This document shows positions 25,109 to 33,916 of a stretch of 64,000 nucleotides of DNA, one piece after another. Position 1 is the first letter of the stretch. Each line of letters begins with the position of its first letter. Under the pieces are notes generated by a model. It searched no databases, was not told the DNA's origin, and was given only the letters and a program-made list of their open reading frames with translations. The position numbers were made by a program, and so were the translations under genes. Origin of the DNA: Paenibacillus camelliae (GTDB lineage: Bacteria > Bacillota > Bacilli > Paenibacillales > Paenibacillaceae); assembly GCF_023715345.1 (NCBI RefSeq), contig NZ_JAMBNY010000004.1, forward strand, positions 62,001-126,000, read 5' to 3'.

Positions 25109-25171
25109 GTCATTTATACATTAGGTTACTGATAGGGAACGGCTCGGCATTAGAGGATAAGGAGGTTTGTG

Positions 25172-25912
25172 ATGAAGCAGAATCTTTATGACGATCCACA
25201 GTTTTTCAATATGTATAAAACATTAAGAGACTCGAAGATTACTTATAACGATTTTATAGAACAACCGGCAATGAGAAGGCTGCTTCCCGAAGTGGAGGGG
25301 CTAACGATTGCTGACTTGGGCTGTGGCTTCGGAGATCTCGCTTTGTATCTAGTCGAGAACGGGGCGCAGCAGGTGGTCGGTGTTGATCTATCGGAAAACA
25401 TGCTGCAGCATGCCAAAAAACATGAGCGAATTCAATACGTACGAAGCTCAATGGAAGATATCGAATTTGAGCATAATCAATTTGATCTCATTGTCAGCTC
25501 ATTAGCCTTTCATTATGTAGAAGATTTCGAAGCGTTAATTCAGCGCATTACGAAGTGGATGAAGCCGAATGGCTATCTCGTGTTTTCGACCGAGCATCCC
25601 GTCATATTAGCACATAAAAGTCAAACAGGCTGGATAAGAGATGCTAATGAGCAGCCGCTTTATTGGCCAATGGATAACTATGGCGAGGAAGGAGAGCGAA
25701 GCCAGTTTTGGGGGATAGACGGTGTCATTAAATACCATCGAAAGCTATCAACGCTCGTGAATACACTCATACGACATGGGCTAGTCATTCAAGAGATCGA
25801 TGAGCCTGAAGCGACCAAGGAAGGTCTTGTGAAAATGCCTAGAATGGTGAATGAAAGAAAAAGACCTTCGTTTATCGTCATTAAGGCTAAGCGAATGGTA
25901 AGGGAGCAATAA
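25172..25912 (+). CDS. Class I SAM-dependent methyltransferase
   Basis: 246 residues. Motif I IADLGCGFGDLALYL is at about 49-63, acidic loop VGVDLSENML, post-motif FDLIVSSLAFHYVEDF and VFSTEHPV, an arrangement shared with the gene at 3981. The group resembles Paenibacillus BsmA/ubiE-like small-molecule methyltransferases. ATG 25172 is 6 nt after GGAGG. First gene behind leader 4. Confidence 0.88.
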   Translation: MKQNLYDDPQFFNMYKTLRDSKITYNDFIEQPAMRRLLPEVEGLTIADLGCGFGDLALYLVENGAQQVVGVDLSENMLQHAKKHERIQYVRSSMEDIEFEHNQFDLIVSSLAFHYVEDFEALIQRITKWMKPNGYLVFSTEHPVILAHKSQTGWIRDANEQPLYWPMDNYGEEGERSQFWGIDGVIKYHRKLSTLVNTLIRHGLVIQEIDEPEATKEGLVKMPRMVNERKRPSFIVIKAKRMVREQ

Positions 25913-25954
25913 CACCACATTTGTAGCTAGTTTAATAGAAAGAAGGGTGCTAAT

Positions 25955-26386
25955 ATGTCTGGAAAGTTAATGGGCGCAGCAGCTGTCATATTGGATCAAG
26001 AGGATCGTGTTTTACTAGTGAAGCATAGCTACGGAAAGAACAATTGGGATCTACCTGGTGGAAAATCTGAAATCAACGAGTCAGCGCAGGAAACGGCAAA
26101 GCGAGAGGCGCTAGAGGAGATTGGACTGGAGGTCACGGTAGGTCAGCTAACAGGGATCTATTATGATGCAGAATATGATATGCACCATTTTGTATTTACA
26201 GCAGCTACTCGGGAGAATGACATGCCAAAGCCTAGCTCTCCAGAGATACTAGAATGCGGATATTTCTCGGTAGAAGATCTTCCGAAGCCAATTAGCGACT
26301 TTACAGTGCGGCGAATTCATGATGCCATTGGGCTCGATGCTCAGCAGTTATTTCATGTCATTGGTCCAAGAAAGTGGCTAGAATAG
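25955..26386 (+). CDS. Nudix hydrolase (MutT-like)
   Basis: 143 residues with Nudix box GGKSEINE...AKREALEEIGL at about 36-58. The strand VILDQEDRVLLVKHSYGKNNWDL and the C-terminal block YFSVEDLPKPISDFTVRRIHDAI align with the paralogue at 20226. AGAAGGGTG precedes ATG 25955. Confidence 0.88.
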   Translation: MSGKLMGAAAVILDQEDRVLLVKHSYGKNNWDLPGGKSEINESAQETAKREALEEIGLEVTVGQLTGIYYDAEYDMHHFVFTAATRENDMPKPSSPEILECGYFSVEDLPKPISDFTVRRIHDAIGLDAQQLFHVIGPRKWLE

Positions 26387-26429
26387 AGGGTGTTTTGGAT
26401 AAGAAGCGGAGCTGCAGGAGGGTGCTATG

Positions 26430-26993
26430 ATGACATATCCCTTTGATTGTATTCGTGATTTTATGTTTTTTGATACAGCGTTACATCCTAGCGATGTGAT
26501 CTTGATTCCAGGTGCAAGACAGCCCCAGCTTATGCAAAGGGCAGCTGAGTTATATCATCAAGGATTGGCACCGATCATCTTACCTTCAGGTGGTCAATCG
26601 AAAAACTCAGAACCAACCGAATGGGAATTTTTACGAGATGTAGGCCTAGCGCTAGACGTGCCTTCTGAAGCCATCTTGAAAGAAGATCAAGCTACCAATA
26701 CTTTCGAAAATGCTCGAAATTCATTAAAAGTGTTACAACAAGCAGAGATAGATGCTAAGAAGGTGTTATTAGTGTGTAAAAACTACCATGCTCGCAGAGC
26801 ATTGCTAACGTATCAGTTTGTATTTCCCCCAGATACAGAGTTTTATGTAGCTCCTGTAGTTGATAAAACAGGAATTACCAAGGATAACTGGTTTCAACAT
26901 GAAGGAAGAATTAATGTCGTAATGAACGAATTGGAGAAGACGGGGAAATATTTTCGAAAGGCTATCTATCAAGTAGGAGCTGTAAGGAAGTGA
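26430..26993 (+). CDS. YdcF family protein (DUF218)
   Basis: 187 residues. DVILIPGARQPQLMQRAAELYHQGLAPIILPSGG, then ATNTFENARNSL and VLLVCKNYHARRAL are the DUF218 landmarks (SanA/YdcF). Some members bind SAM; members in envelope pathways include SanA (vancomycin sensitivity). No membrane anchor here, so a soluble member. AGGAGGG precedes ATG 26427/26430; 26430 has the better spacing. Confidence 0.86.
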   Translation: MTYPFDCIRDFMFFDTALHPSDVILIPGARQPQLMQRAAELYHQGLAPIILPSGGQSKNSEPTEWEFLRDVGLALDVPSEAILKEDQATNTFENARNSLKVLQQAEIDAKKVLLVCKNYHARRALLTYQFVFPPDTEFYVAPVVDKTGITKDNWFQHEGRINVVMNELEKTGKYFRKAIYQVGAVRK

Positions 26994-26999
26994 TGATTG

Positions 27000-27524
27000 A
27001 TGAGCTTTGGTGATCTAGAAGGTGAAAGGGTCAAACTGCAGCCAATAGAAATCAAGCATGCTGACCCGCTGTTTCATTGCTCTAGGAATGAAAAACTGTG
27101 GGAGAAGCTGCCAATCCAAGTTAATACATTAGACGAGATGAGAGAATTTGTTCAAGCCGCCATAACAGGCAGAGAGTCAGGTGAACAATTTCCGTATGTG
27201 GTGATAGATAAAACAACAAGTCGAATCATAGGTACAACTAGATACTTAACATGGTATGCCGAAGAGGTTTGGAGAACAAGGGTGAACACAGAAGCAAAAT
27301 ATTTACTGTTAACACAGGCATTCGAGTTGTGGAAAGCAGTACGAGTCGAATTGATAACGACGACAGATCATTTGACATCACAGAAAGCGATAGAACGAAT
27401 CGGGGCAACTAAAGAAGGTGTCTTAAGAAAAAAGTATAACAACAGGGACTATGTCATCTACAGTATTATTGACGATGAATGGGATGCAGTTAAGACAAGA
27501 TTAGAAACTTTACTTAAGCAATAG
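27000..27524 (+). CDS. GNAT family N-acetyltransferase (RimJ/RimL-like)
   Basis: 174 residues. LEGERVKLQPIEIKHADPLF opens as in Acetyltransf_3 proteins, with TTRYLTWYAEEVWRTRVNTEAKYLLLTQAFE in the middle and AIERIGATKEGVLRK at the end. These acetylate ribosomal proteins, amino acids or drugs; target unknown. ATG 27000 follows AAGGAAG by 9 nt; TTG 26997 is the alternative. Confidence 0.84.
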   Translation: MSFGDLEGERVKLQPIEIKHADPLFHCSRNEKLWEKLPIQVNTLDEMREFVQAAITGRESGEQFPYVVIDKTTSRIIGTTRYLTWYAEEVWRTRVNTEAKYLLLTQAFELWKAVRVELITTTDHLTSQKAIERIGATKEGVLRKKYNNRDYVIYSIIDDEWDAVKTRLETLLKQ

Positions 27525-27593
27525 GTGAACAATGAGCAATTCGATCAATGATCAACAAAATTAGCTCAGCCATTAGTATAAGGAGGTGCGTCT

Positions 27594-28109
27594 ATGAGAC
27601 CTGATCAACGCGAATATACGCCAATAGCTCAGAAATATATTGATTTAGTTCCAGAGGGCAATATTAGTGAGATATTAAATAAACAGAATACAGACAGCTT
27701 ATTGTTATTGAATACCGTAACAGAAGAGCAAGCAAATGGTCGATATGCACCAGATAAATGGTCACTTAAAACGGTTATAGGACATATCGCTGATGTAGAA
27801 AGATTATGGAGCTACAGACTATTTAGAATTGCGCGCGGTGACGCAAGAGAATTTGCAGGATATGATCGAGACATATTTGCCGAAATGTCAGCTTGTGATC
27901 AGCTAACTTTTAACATGGTGCTTCAGGATTATACGGCGGTACGCAAGGCGACCTTAAGCTTAATCGATAACCTTCCAGATGAAGCTATGCTCCGAACGGG
28001 AGAGTTTAGCGATCATAAGCTGTCAGCGAGAGCATGCGCCTATGTTATAGCTGGGCACGAGACTCATCATCTCAACATTATAAAGTCCAAATACTTAGGG
28101 ATACAATAA
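27594..28109 (+). CDS. DinB family protein
   Basis: 171 residues, a four-helix DinB/YfiT-type metalloprotein. WSLKTVIGHIADVERLWSYR carries the first histidine and AYVIAGHETHHLNIIKSK the second and third, so the triad is complete. DinB-fold enzymes include thiol-dependent transferases such as BstA/FosB-unrelated thiol S-transferases. AAGGAGGTG precedes ATG 27594. Confidence 0.86.
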   Translation: MRPDQREYTPIAQKYIDLVPEGNISEILNKQNTDSLLLLNTVTEEQANGRYAPDKWSLKTVIGHIADVERLWSYRLFRIARGDAREFAGYDRDIFAEMSACDQLTFNMVLQDYTAVRKATLSLIDNLPDEAMLRTGEFSDHKLSARACAYVIAGHETHHLNIIKSKYLGIQ

Positions 28110-28143
28110 TTGACTACAAGACAATAGAGGGTTGTGTATATAA

Positions 28144-28686
28144 ATGTTTAATAATCAGCCTAGCATCATATTAATTACAGGGATAATGGCTAGCGGTAAG
28201 TCAACGATTGCACAATTACTTGCGGAACAGATGGAATACTCTGTTCATTTGCGAGGAGATATTTTTCGTAAAATGATTGTGAATAATCGAACGGAGGTTA
28301 GTCCAGATGCCGAGGAAGCCGAGCTGGAACAATTAAAGCTTCGTTATCGTCTTGCAGCACAAGCAGCAGATCTTTATTACGAAGCTGGCTTTACTGTCAT
28401 CGTTCAAGATGTTGTCATCGGTCCAGTATTAGAGGACTTTATATCTTATATTCGCAATCGTCCCTTATATGTCGTCATTCTATGTCCGAATGAGGAGACA
28501 GTATCTATTCGGGAAGCGACTAGATCGAAGAAAGGCTATGGCCTTTGGACGGTAGAAGCTCTGAATAAAGTATTGCAGGAAACACCTCGCATCGGGCTAT
28601 GGATTGATTCTTCGAACCAAACGCCTGCAGAAACGCTTACTGACATAATGGCTAGATTAGAACAGGAAGGGCGATATCCAAATTGA
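28144..28686 (+). CDS. P-loop kinase (AAA_33 / CPT-like phosphotransferase)
   Basis: 180 residues. Walker A TGIMASGKST at about 12-21, VHLRGDIFRKMI as the substrate aspartate strand and FTVIVQDVVIGP as the Walker B region place it with small-molecule kinases of the gluconate kinase/chloramphenicol phosphotransferase fold. The arginine-rich lid is SIREATRSKKGYG. Its stop is 16 nt before the ANT-type gene. Substrate unknown. Confidence 0.82.
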   Translation: MFNNQPSIILITGIMASGKSTIAQLLAEQMEYSVHLRGDIFRKMIVNNRTEVSPDAEEAELEQLKLRYRLAAQAADLYYEAGFTVIVQDVVIGPVLEDFISYIRNRPLYVVILCPNEETVSIREATRSKKGYGLWTVEALNKVLQETPRIGLWIDSSNQTPAETLTDIMARLEQEGRYPN

Positions 28687-28702
28687 ACAGAGGTGCACGT
28701 TA

Positions 28703-29503
28703 ATGATGTATGGCTGGGAAGACTGTCCACAGGACATTAGGAATCAAGTAACTCTATTGAATGATAAATTTATTCAATATATCGGTGAAAATCTAGTAGG
28801 GACGTATATTCATGGATCGCTATCACTTGATAGCTTCAATCCGAAACGCAGCGATATCGATATGATTGTGCTCCTGAATGATAAGCTAGATCTTGATACC
28901 AGATTCGTGTTAATTAAGGAGCTGCTGCGTATCTCGAACAATCCTGCACCGATTGAGATCAGCTTTATTACGAAGGCCGCCATCAAGCCATGGCAACACC
29001 CTACCCCCTTTGAATTACATAGCAGTGAATATTGGAGAGCTAAATATGAAGAACGCGTAGCTGCAGGCGACAAAAGCTTTTGGGCGGAAACACCAACAGA
29101 TAGTGATTTAGCGTGTCATCTCACGTTAATAAGAAGTAAGGGAATATGCGTATATGGTGAACCGATCGCTGACGTTTTCCCCGAAGTTCCTGAAGCAGAC
29201 TTCCGCTCCTCTATTCTCAATGGGATCGATTATACAGCTCGTGCAATACTAGCTAATCCTGTTTACGAGATCCTTACATTATGTAGAATTCTATCTTATC
29301 TTGAACGTAAGGAGATCATCTCCAAGCGAGAGGCGGGTCTATGGGCACTCGAAAAAATTCCTGATCATCTAAAGTATCTGGTCATAAGTGCAGTCGAGGT
29401 TCATGAAGGGTCAAGAGAGGAAATGGTTGAAGCGAGTGTCGCGGATATAGACCAATATGCTTCGCTAATGAAAAGCTACATTAGTCAATACATTGGAGAT
29501 TAG
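28703..29503 (+). CDS. Aminoglycoside (spectinomycin/streptomycin) nucleotidyltransferase-like protein
   Basis: 266 residues. The nucleotidyltransferase signature GSLSLDSFNPKRSDIDMIV is at 38-56 (GS plus D51 and D53). The C-terminal DUF4111 domain, with EILTLCRILSYLERKEIISKREAG, is the AadA/ANT(9) layout. Such enzymes adenylylate spectinomycin or streptomycin; divergence from the clinical genes means the substrate is uncertain. AGGTG 7 nt before ATG 28703. Confidence 0.87.
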   Translation: MMYGWEDCPQDIRNQVTLLNDKFIQYIGENLVGTYIHGSLSLDSFNPKRSDIDMIVLLNDKLDLDTRFVLIKELLRISNNPAPIEISFITKAAIKPWQHPTPFELHSSEYWRAKYEERVAAGDKSFWAETPTDSDLACHLTLIRSKGICVYGEPIADVFPEVPEADFRSSILNGIDYTARAILANPVYEILTLCRILSYLERKEIISKREAGLWALEKIPDHLKYLVISAVEVHEGSREEMVEASVADIDQYASLMKSYISQYIGD

Positions 29504-29516
29504 GAAGAGGTAAACC

Positions 29517-30032
29517 ATGACAGCTGATATTGTAATAAAGCAACTATCCAATCATGATGAAGCGAAGCTGCTAGACTATGAATTTACTCAACGCTATCCA
29601 TGGTACCGTTCAGGTGATTATTATGAGCGATGCCTTAAAGAAAATATCGAAAATAATCGTATAACGTTATTAGCTTTCTACAAGGGAAGAGCAGCAGGCT
29701 GTTGTCACTTGTTATTCGTATCTGAGTATCCCAGCTTTCAAAACGAGAATATTCCTGAAATAAATGATTTGAATGTATTTCCTGAGTATAGGCGAAAAGG
29801 GATTGCAAGCAGACTGTTTGATGAGTTAGAAAGTATAGCATCCAAAAAATCTAAATATGTCGGGCTAGGCGTAGGTCTTTATCGAGACTATGGAAATGCA
29901 CAAATTATGTATAGTAAGCGTGGTTATGTAATGGATGGAAAAGGATTGTCCTATAACAATACTCAAGTTGAGCCAGGCCAGACTGTTATGGTCGATGATG
30001 AATTGTTAATGTACTTAATAAAAGAATTGTAA
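29517..30032 (+). CDS. GNAT family N-acetyltransferase
   Basis: 171 residues. DLNVFPEYRRKGIASRLF is the acetyl-CoA loop (about 83-100) and NAQIMYSKRGYVMDGKG the C-terminal element. GAAGAGG precedes ATG 29517, 13 nt after the ANT-type gene. Resembles GNATs annotated near streptothricin and aminoglycoside genes, but no substrate can be named. Confidence 0.87.
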   Translation: MTADIVIKQLSNHDEAKLLDYEFTQRYPWYRSGDYYERCLKENIENNRITLLAFYKGRAAGCCHLLFVSEYPSFQNENIPEINDLNVFPEYRRKGIASRLFDELESIASKKSKYVGLGVGLYRDYGNAQIMYSKRGYVMDGKGLSYNNTQVEPGQTVMVDDELLMYLIKEL

Positions 30033-30055
30033 AAGAGTCAGAATGGGGAGGGAAT

Positions 30056-30538
30056 ATGAAGAAAGTAATATATCTTCTTTTGAATCTTGTCGTTATATTT
30101 CTATTGTTCATGTTTGGAAATGGAATGACGCCTCGCCCTGGGAGCTCTTCTGGTAATGGAAATCCCGCCATTCTGCTGTTTGTACCTTTAGGTATCTTAT
30201 TCATCGTTTTAGTAGTCCAATGGTTTAATCTCATTAAGAAAAGAGCACATATCAAAGTCACCATTATTACACTTCTTGTATTGGTATGCCATTTTATAGC
30301 GGGCTTCTACTACCAAGTTGCAAGCTACCGTAAGTATCGGGACTATTTGGCAGAAGTCCATGCAGAACAATTTGGATCTGTAGACTGGGAATATATTAAT
30401 TCAATCACAAGTGGGCTCTCCATTCATATTAACAATCAATATTTTAACTGGAATACTTGCTTCTTATTTGTTAGCTTCTCGATGTTCATAGCGTTAATGA
30501 TTAACGTAATTAAGCTGCGAACGGAAAAACAATTATAG
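30056..30538 (+). CDS. Hypothetical four-helix membrane protein
   Basis: 160 residues; a signal-anchor-like helix 5-20, a Gly/Pro/Ser-rich loop (TPRPGSSSGNGN), then helices at about 33-56, 69-83 and 133-152. GGGAGGG precedes ATG 30056. Family not recognised; it pairs with another membrane gene 24 nt downstream. Confidence 0.68.
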   Translation: MKKVIYLLLNLVVIFLLFMFGNGMTPRPGSSSGNGNPAILLFVPLGILFIVLVVQWFNLIKKRAHIKVTIITLLVLVCHFIAGFYYQVASYRKYRDYLAEVHAEQFGSVDWEYINSITSGLSIHINNQYFNWNTCFLFVSFSMFIALMINVIKLRTEKQL

Positions 30539-30561
30539 CTTTTGCGTGCATAGGGGGAATT

Positions 30562-30822
30562 ATGAGTAAAGGTAAGGTCGTGCTTATTGGAATTGTTCTT
30601 TCATTACTAGTACCAATTATTCATGTTACTACCTTAGATGTCAGCACATCGTATAAGAGTTCACTGCTACCGCATAGTCAAGGAAATGTACATGTTGCCT
30701 ACTGGTATTCCTACACAATTATTGATTTCTTAAGAGATTTTGCTGTAAGTATGCTGGTGTATTTGTTCATTGTAGGAATTATTCGTCGTATAAGATCGGG
30801 GTTGTATTTAAGAAATCAATAG
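30562..30822 (+). CDS. Small two-helix membrane protein (86 aa)
   Basis: 86 residues with helices at about 5-22 and 49-72 and an exterior loop containing VSTSYKSSLLPHSQGNVHVAYW-type polar sequence (19 of these residues form the core of the loop). AGGGGG precedes ATG 30562. Function unknown. Confidence 0.66.
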   Translation: MSKGKVVLIGIVLSLLVPIIHVTTLDVSTSYKSSLLPHSQGNVHVAYWYSYTIIDFLRDFAVSMLVYLFIVGIIRRIRSGLYLRNQ

Positions 30823-30879
30823 TAAACGCATCTTGTTACGTATTACTCAAAATTAAATAAAGCTGATTAAGGTGAGACT

Positions 30880-31054
30880 ATGCAGAAATGCATGAAGTGT
30901 CAGGAAAAATTGGGCTACAAACAAGTATTGAAATCTGGGTTTTTAGATCAGCTCTAGATTTAGAGTTACATTTGGAGTTATGCTCATTCCATTATTAAAT
31001 GTCCTTGCTTTGTCACCATACTTAATTAGATTCAAGAGGGTAGATATGAAATAG
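30880..31054 (+). pseudogene. Decayed zinc-ribbon/membrane protein gene
   Basis: ATG 30880 (after AAGGTGAG) opens a frame starting MQKCMKCQEKLGYKQVLKS that stops at 25 codons. In the next frame the sequence continues RFRVTFGVMLIPLLNVLALS and ends in RFKRVDMK at TAG 31052-31054. Together this is a CxxC plus transmembrane protein of the TIGR04104-type plan, with the second CxxC missing. A frameshift and an internal deletion are implied. Confidence 0.55.
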
Positions 31055-31077
31055 GAACATTAGAAGGGGTGAGACAG

Positions 31078-31569
31078 ATGTTTTATGTCAATGCAAGAGC
31101 GATCATTGAGAGAGTTAACGATGGTCATATAGAAATTGTCATACAGAATCGCGTTAAGCCGAATGAGCCACTTACGATCGAGCTTCCTGGAGGACGCATC
31201 GAGTTATATGAATCTCTAATCCATGCACTGAGAAGAGAGGTCAAAGAGGAAACGGGCTTAGACGTGACGGAGATTGAAGGGGAAGATTTGAGAATCGTTA
31301 CAGAAGGGACGCATTTTAATGTGGAGTGTGTGAGGCCATTTGCAGCATTCCAGACAGTAAAAGGTCCCGTTGATTCGCTGGGATACTACTTTCGATGCAA
31401 TGCAGAAGGAGAACTATTAATTGCCGGAGATCAAACAACAGGCATCAGGTGGATGAATGTTCAAGATGTAAGCGATCTATTAGATGAGGAGCCTCAGCAA
31501 TTTTCAGAGATCGATAGAGCAGGAATTGTGTATTATCTTAATCAAATGAGGAGGGAGCTTAATGGCTAA
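31078..31569 (+). CDS. Nudix hydrolase
   Basis: 163 residues, Nudix box GGRIELYE...RREVKEETGL at about 41-63. The loop EPLTIELPGG is of the ADP-ribose pyrophosphatase-like sort. ATG 31078 is chosen because AAGGGGTG fits it better than GTG 31069. It overlaps the DinB-like gene by 8 nt, so the two are coupled. Confidence 0.87.
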   Translation: MFYVNARAIIERVNDGHIEIVIQNRVKPNEPLTIELPGGRIELYESLIHALRREVKEETGLDVTEIEGEDLRIVTEGTHFNVECVRPFAAFQTVKGPVDSLGYYFRCNAEGELLIAGDQTTGIRWMNVQDVSDLLDEEPQQFSEIDRAGIVYYLNQMRRELNG

Positions 31570-32038
31570 AACTGCTGAAGAAATGATCGAAGGATTTAGA
31601 GCATTTATTGATTATGTGGAAGGGCTAAAAGCACTCGATGAGAAGGATTGGAGTCAGCCAATATCTGAAGGGAAATGGTCCGTGAAGGACATTATGAGCC
31701 ATATCATGCTGTGGGATAAGTACTTCTATGAAGAAGCCATAGTGAAGATTGAGCTTGAACAACCGTTAACGGTTAGGCATCTCGACTTTGATGAATTTAA
31801 TGCGAATGCTATGGAATATGCTAAAACTCAAACAAAGGATGAACTTATTGCTCAGTTTATTGAATATCGAACGAACATTGTAAATAGTATCTCCGGATTA
31901 TCTGAGGATGCTTACTTAAAGAGCTATAAAGACGGAGATAAAAAGAAGTTTTCTGTTCATAGTTATTTGCGTAGCTTTATCTCTCACGATAAGCATCATA
32001 AAAAGCAGATTGAGAAGTATATGAAATCTTTGAAGTAG
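31562..32038 (+). CDS. DinB/ClbS-like protein
   Basis: 158 residues. GKWSVKDIMSHIMLWDKYFYEE has the first histidine and SFISHDKHHKKQIEKY the C-terminal histidines of a DinB_2 fold. It is closer to ClbS/DfsB-like proteins than to BstA; ClbS itself is a cyclopropane hydrolase giving self-protection against colibactin. Start ATG 31562 lies within the end of the Nudix gene, with AGGAGGG just upstream. Confidence 0.8.
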   Translation: MAKTAEEMIEGFRAFIDYVEGLKALDEKDWSQPISEGKWSVKDIMSHIMLWDKYFYEEAIVKIELEQPLTVRHLDFDEFNANAMEYAKTQTKDELIAQFIEYRTNIVNSISGLSEDAYLKSYKDGDKKKFSVHSYLRSFISHDKHHKKQIEKYMKSLK

Positions 32039-32109
32039 TATGGAATAGTGACAAACAAGCTTTCAAGTGCACATACAAGCTGCGCCGAAGTAAAAATACG
32101 GAGGTTCCT

Positions 32110-32721
32110 ATGCGTAAACTTGCTTCACTGTTATTCATCATGTGTTTTTTGGTCGGTTGTACGGCGGAACCCAGCTCAAAAGTAAAGCCTACGACTATAA
32201 AGCTAACTCCTGTTGATCTATTCCAAGGTAGTGGCGAGAAATTCAAGCCTTTCCTAGGCTCGATGTCTGGAGCATTTAAGCTCCGTTATGAAGGCACTAA
32301 GCCAAATGCACAATTAGATATCGATATTTGGGAGAACGGCGAAAAAGCATCTTCCTCAGGCTCAGTAGGCGATTTATTTTTTTCTACAGATGAGCAGACA
32401 GCTAGTGATGATATTGAAATCATCATTTCAATTGAGGAGGTATCATTGCAGAACGAGGAGACGTTTAAGCAAATTAATATTAATGTTATGCATAACTCTG
32501 GATACAGCTTTTTCACTTTAACGACACCGTGGGATGAAAAATATGGCCTACAAGGCTTGTTACAGCATAGCCGGCCTATGACCTTTCAAGCTAATGAGTC
32601 CATTCATGTATTCGGCTTACATGCAACAAGCACGAACGGTATACGTACCGGAGACTTATCTCCTGAATCTTTAGCTAGAATTGAAAAAGCAATTATCTTC
32701 ACATTACATGTTGAACCATAG
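32110..32721 (+). CDS. Lipoprotein of unknown function
   Basis: 203 residues with a type II signal: basic MRKLA, hydrophobic core and lipobox FLVGC (Cys 17). The exported part is beta-rich (FKLRYEGTKPNAQLDIDIWENG, DIEIIISIEEVSL) and has a C-terminal FTLHVEP. ACGGAGG precedes ATG 32110. No family recognised. Confidence 0.78.
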   Translation: MRKLASLLFIMCFLVGCTAEPSSKVKPTTIKLTPVDLFQGSGEKFKPFLGSMSGAFKLRYEGTKPNAQLDIDIWENGEKASSSGSVGDLFFSTDEQTASDDIEIIISIEEVSLQNEETFKQININVMHNSGYSFFTLTTPWDEKYGLQGLLQHSRPMTFQANESIHVFGLHATSTNGIRTGDLSPESLARIEKAIIFTLHVEP

Positions 32722-32741
32722 ATTAGAGAAGGAGCAGGATG

Positions 32742-33374
32742 ATGAATAAAGTAACCGTTTATCTGGTGAGACATGCCATTAAAGAACGAACGATAGGTGA
32801 TGTGCCTATTACGTCAGAAGGCGAGATACAAGCACAACGAACAGCACAGTATTTCAGCAACTTGGGAATTCATACTATCCTTGCTAGCCCGCTTAGAAGG
32901 GCAACAGACACTGCACAGCATATATCTACATCTACCAATATAGAGGTGAATATTGATCATCGTCTTCGAGAGCGAGCGAACTGGGGAGACTTACCTGGTC
33001 AAACGTTTGAGGAATTTGTGGAAATGTGGGATCGTTGTACGCGAGACCCTGACTACATCCCGCCTATAGGGGATTCTGCAAGACAAGCTTGTGAGAGACT
33101 ATCTTCTTTGCTAGCAGATTTAGTAGAGGCAGAGGTAGAATCAACAGAATTAGGAAATGATGCTTCAGATCGTAACATTGTCATCGTTACGCATGGCGGG
33201 TTAATAACGGATTATTTGGCCAATACGTTTCCGGAAAGCGACCTTAATCGTTTTCACACTCATTTTATTTCCCAGCAAAGTCAGCTCGTACCGGAGTGCT
33301 CTATTACCGAGCTTGTATATGAAGACGGTAGCTTTAACCTCGTTCGTTTCGCAGCAGTAGAACATCTCAATTAG
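32742..33374 (+). CDS. Histidine phosphatase family protein
   Basis: 210 residues. VYLVRHAIKERT near the start is the RHG-type motif with Ala in place of Gly, SPLRRATDTAQ carries the second arginine and IVTHGGLITDYL the second histidine. Phosphoglycerate-mutase-like cytoplasmic phosphatase; substrate unknown. AAGGAG 7 nt before ATG 32742. Confidence 0.86.
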   Translation: MNKVTVYLVRHAIKERTIGDVPITSEGEIQAQRTAQYFSNLGIHTILASPLRRATDTAQHISTSTNIEVNIDHRLRERANWGDLPGQTFEEFVEMWDRCTRDPDYIPPIGDSARQACERLSSLLADLVEAEVESTELGNDASDRNIVIVTHGGLITDYLANTFPESDLNRFHTHFISQQSQLVPECSITELVYEDGSFNLVRFAAVEHLN

Positions 33375-33419
33375 CGATTGTTACGAATTATATTCTAGTA
33401 AGATTTGGTGGGGGATACG

Positions 33420-33848
33420 ATGCATAGAGAATATATTACACATAGAAGAGTGCCAACAATTCAAGAGTATGAGAAGATTTGTATTGAGGTTGGCTGGAAA
33501 GACTATATTAATTTTGAGGTTGCTGAGCAGTCTCTCGATCAATCGCTATTTGGTGTAGTTGTTGAATTCCGAGGTGAGGTTGTGGGGATGGGTAGAGTAG
33601 TTGGTGATGGTGCTATTTATTTTTATATTCAAGATATTGCTGTCGTGCCTATGCATCGGAGCAGGGGGATTGGTGACTTGATTATGACGGCCATTACACA
33701 ATATTTACAGGAGCATGCACCAGAGAAAGCATTTGTGGGATTGTTCTCCTCCCAGGGCAAAGAATCGTTCTACAATAGACACGGATTTAACAAGCATGAA
33801 GGTATGACAGGAATGTTCGGTGTTATTCATGGTGGTGAGATCAAGTGA
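33420..33848 (+). CDS. GNAT family N-acetyltransferase
   Basis: 142 residues. IQDIAVVPMHRSRGIGDLIM (about 76-95) and GKESFYNRHGFNKHEGMTGMF are typical of YjdJ/phosphinothricin-like short GNATs (Acetyltransf_1). ATG 33420 follows a GGGGGAT stretch; an in-frame GTG 33405 is a poorer start. Substrate unknown. Confidence 0.85.
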   Translation: MHREYITHRRVPTIQEYEKICIEVGWKDYINFEVAEQSLDQSLFGVVVEFRGEVVGMGRVVGDGAIYFYIQDIAVVPMHRSRGIGDLIMTAITQYLQEHAPEKAFVGLFSSQGKESFYNRHGFNKHEGMTGMFGVIHGGEIK

Positions 33849-33916
33849 TGTTCGCAAGTGCTCGATGTACTTATCATTGTTAGGTTGACCACAACCTTCA
33901 TTAGGAGGAGGGGAAT

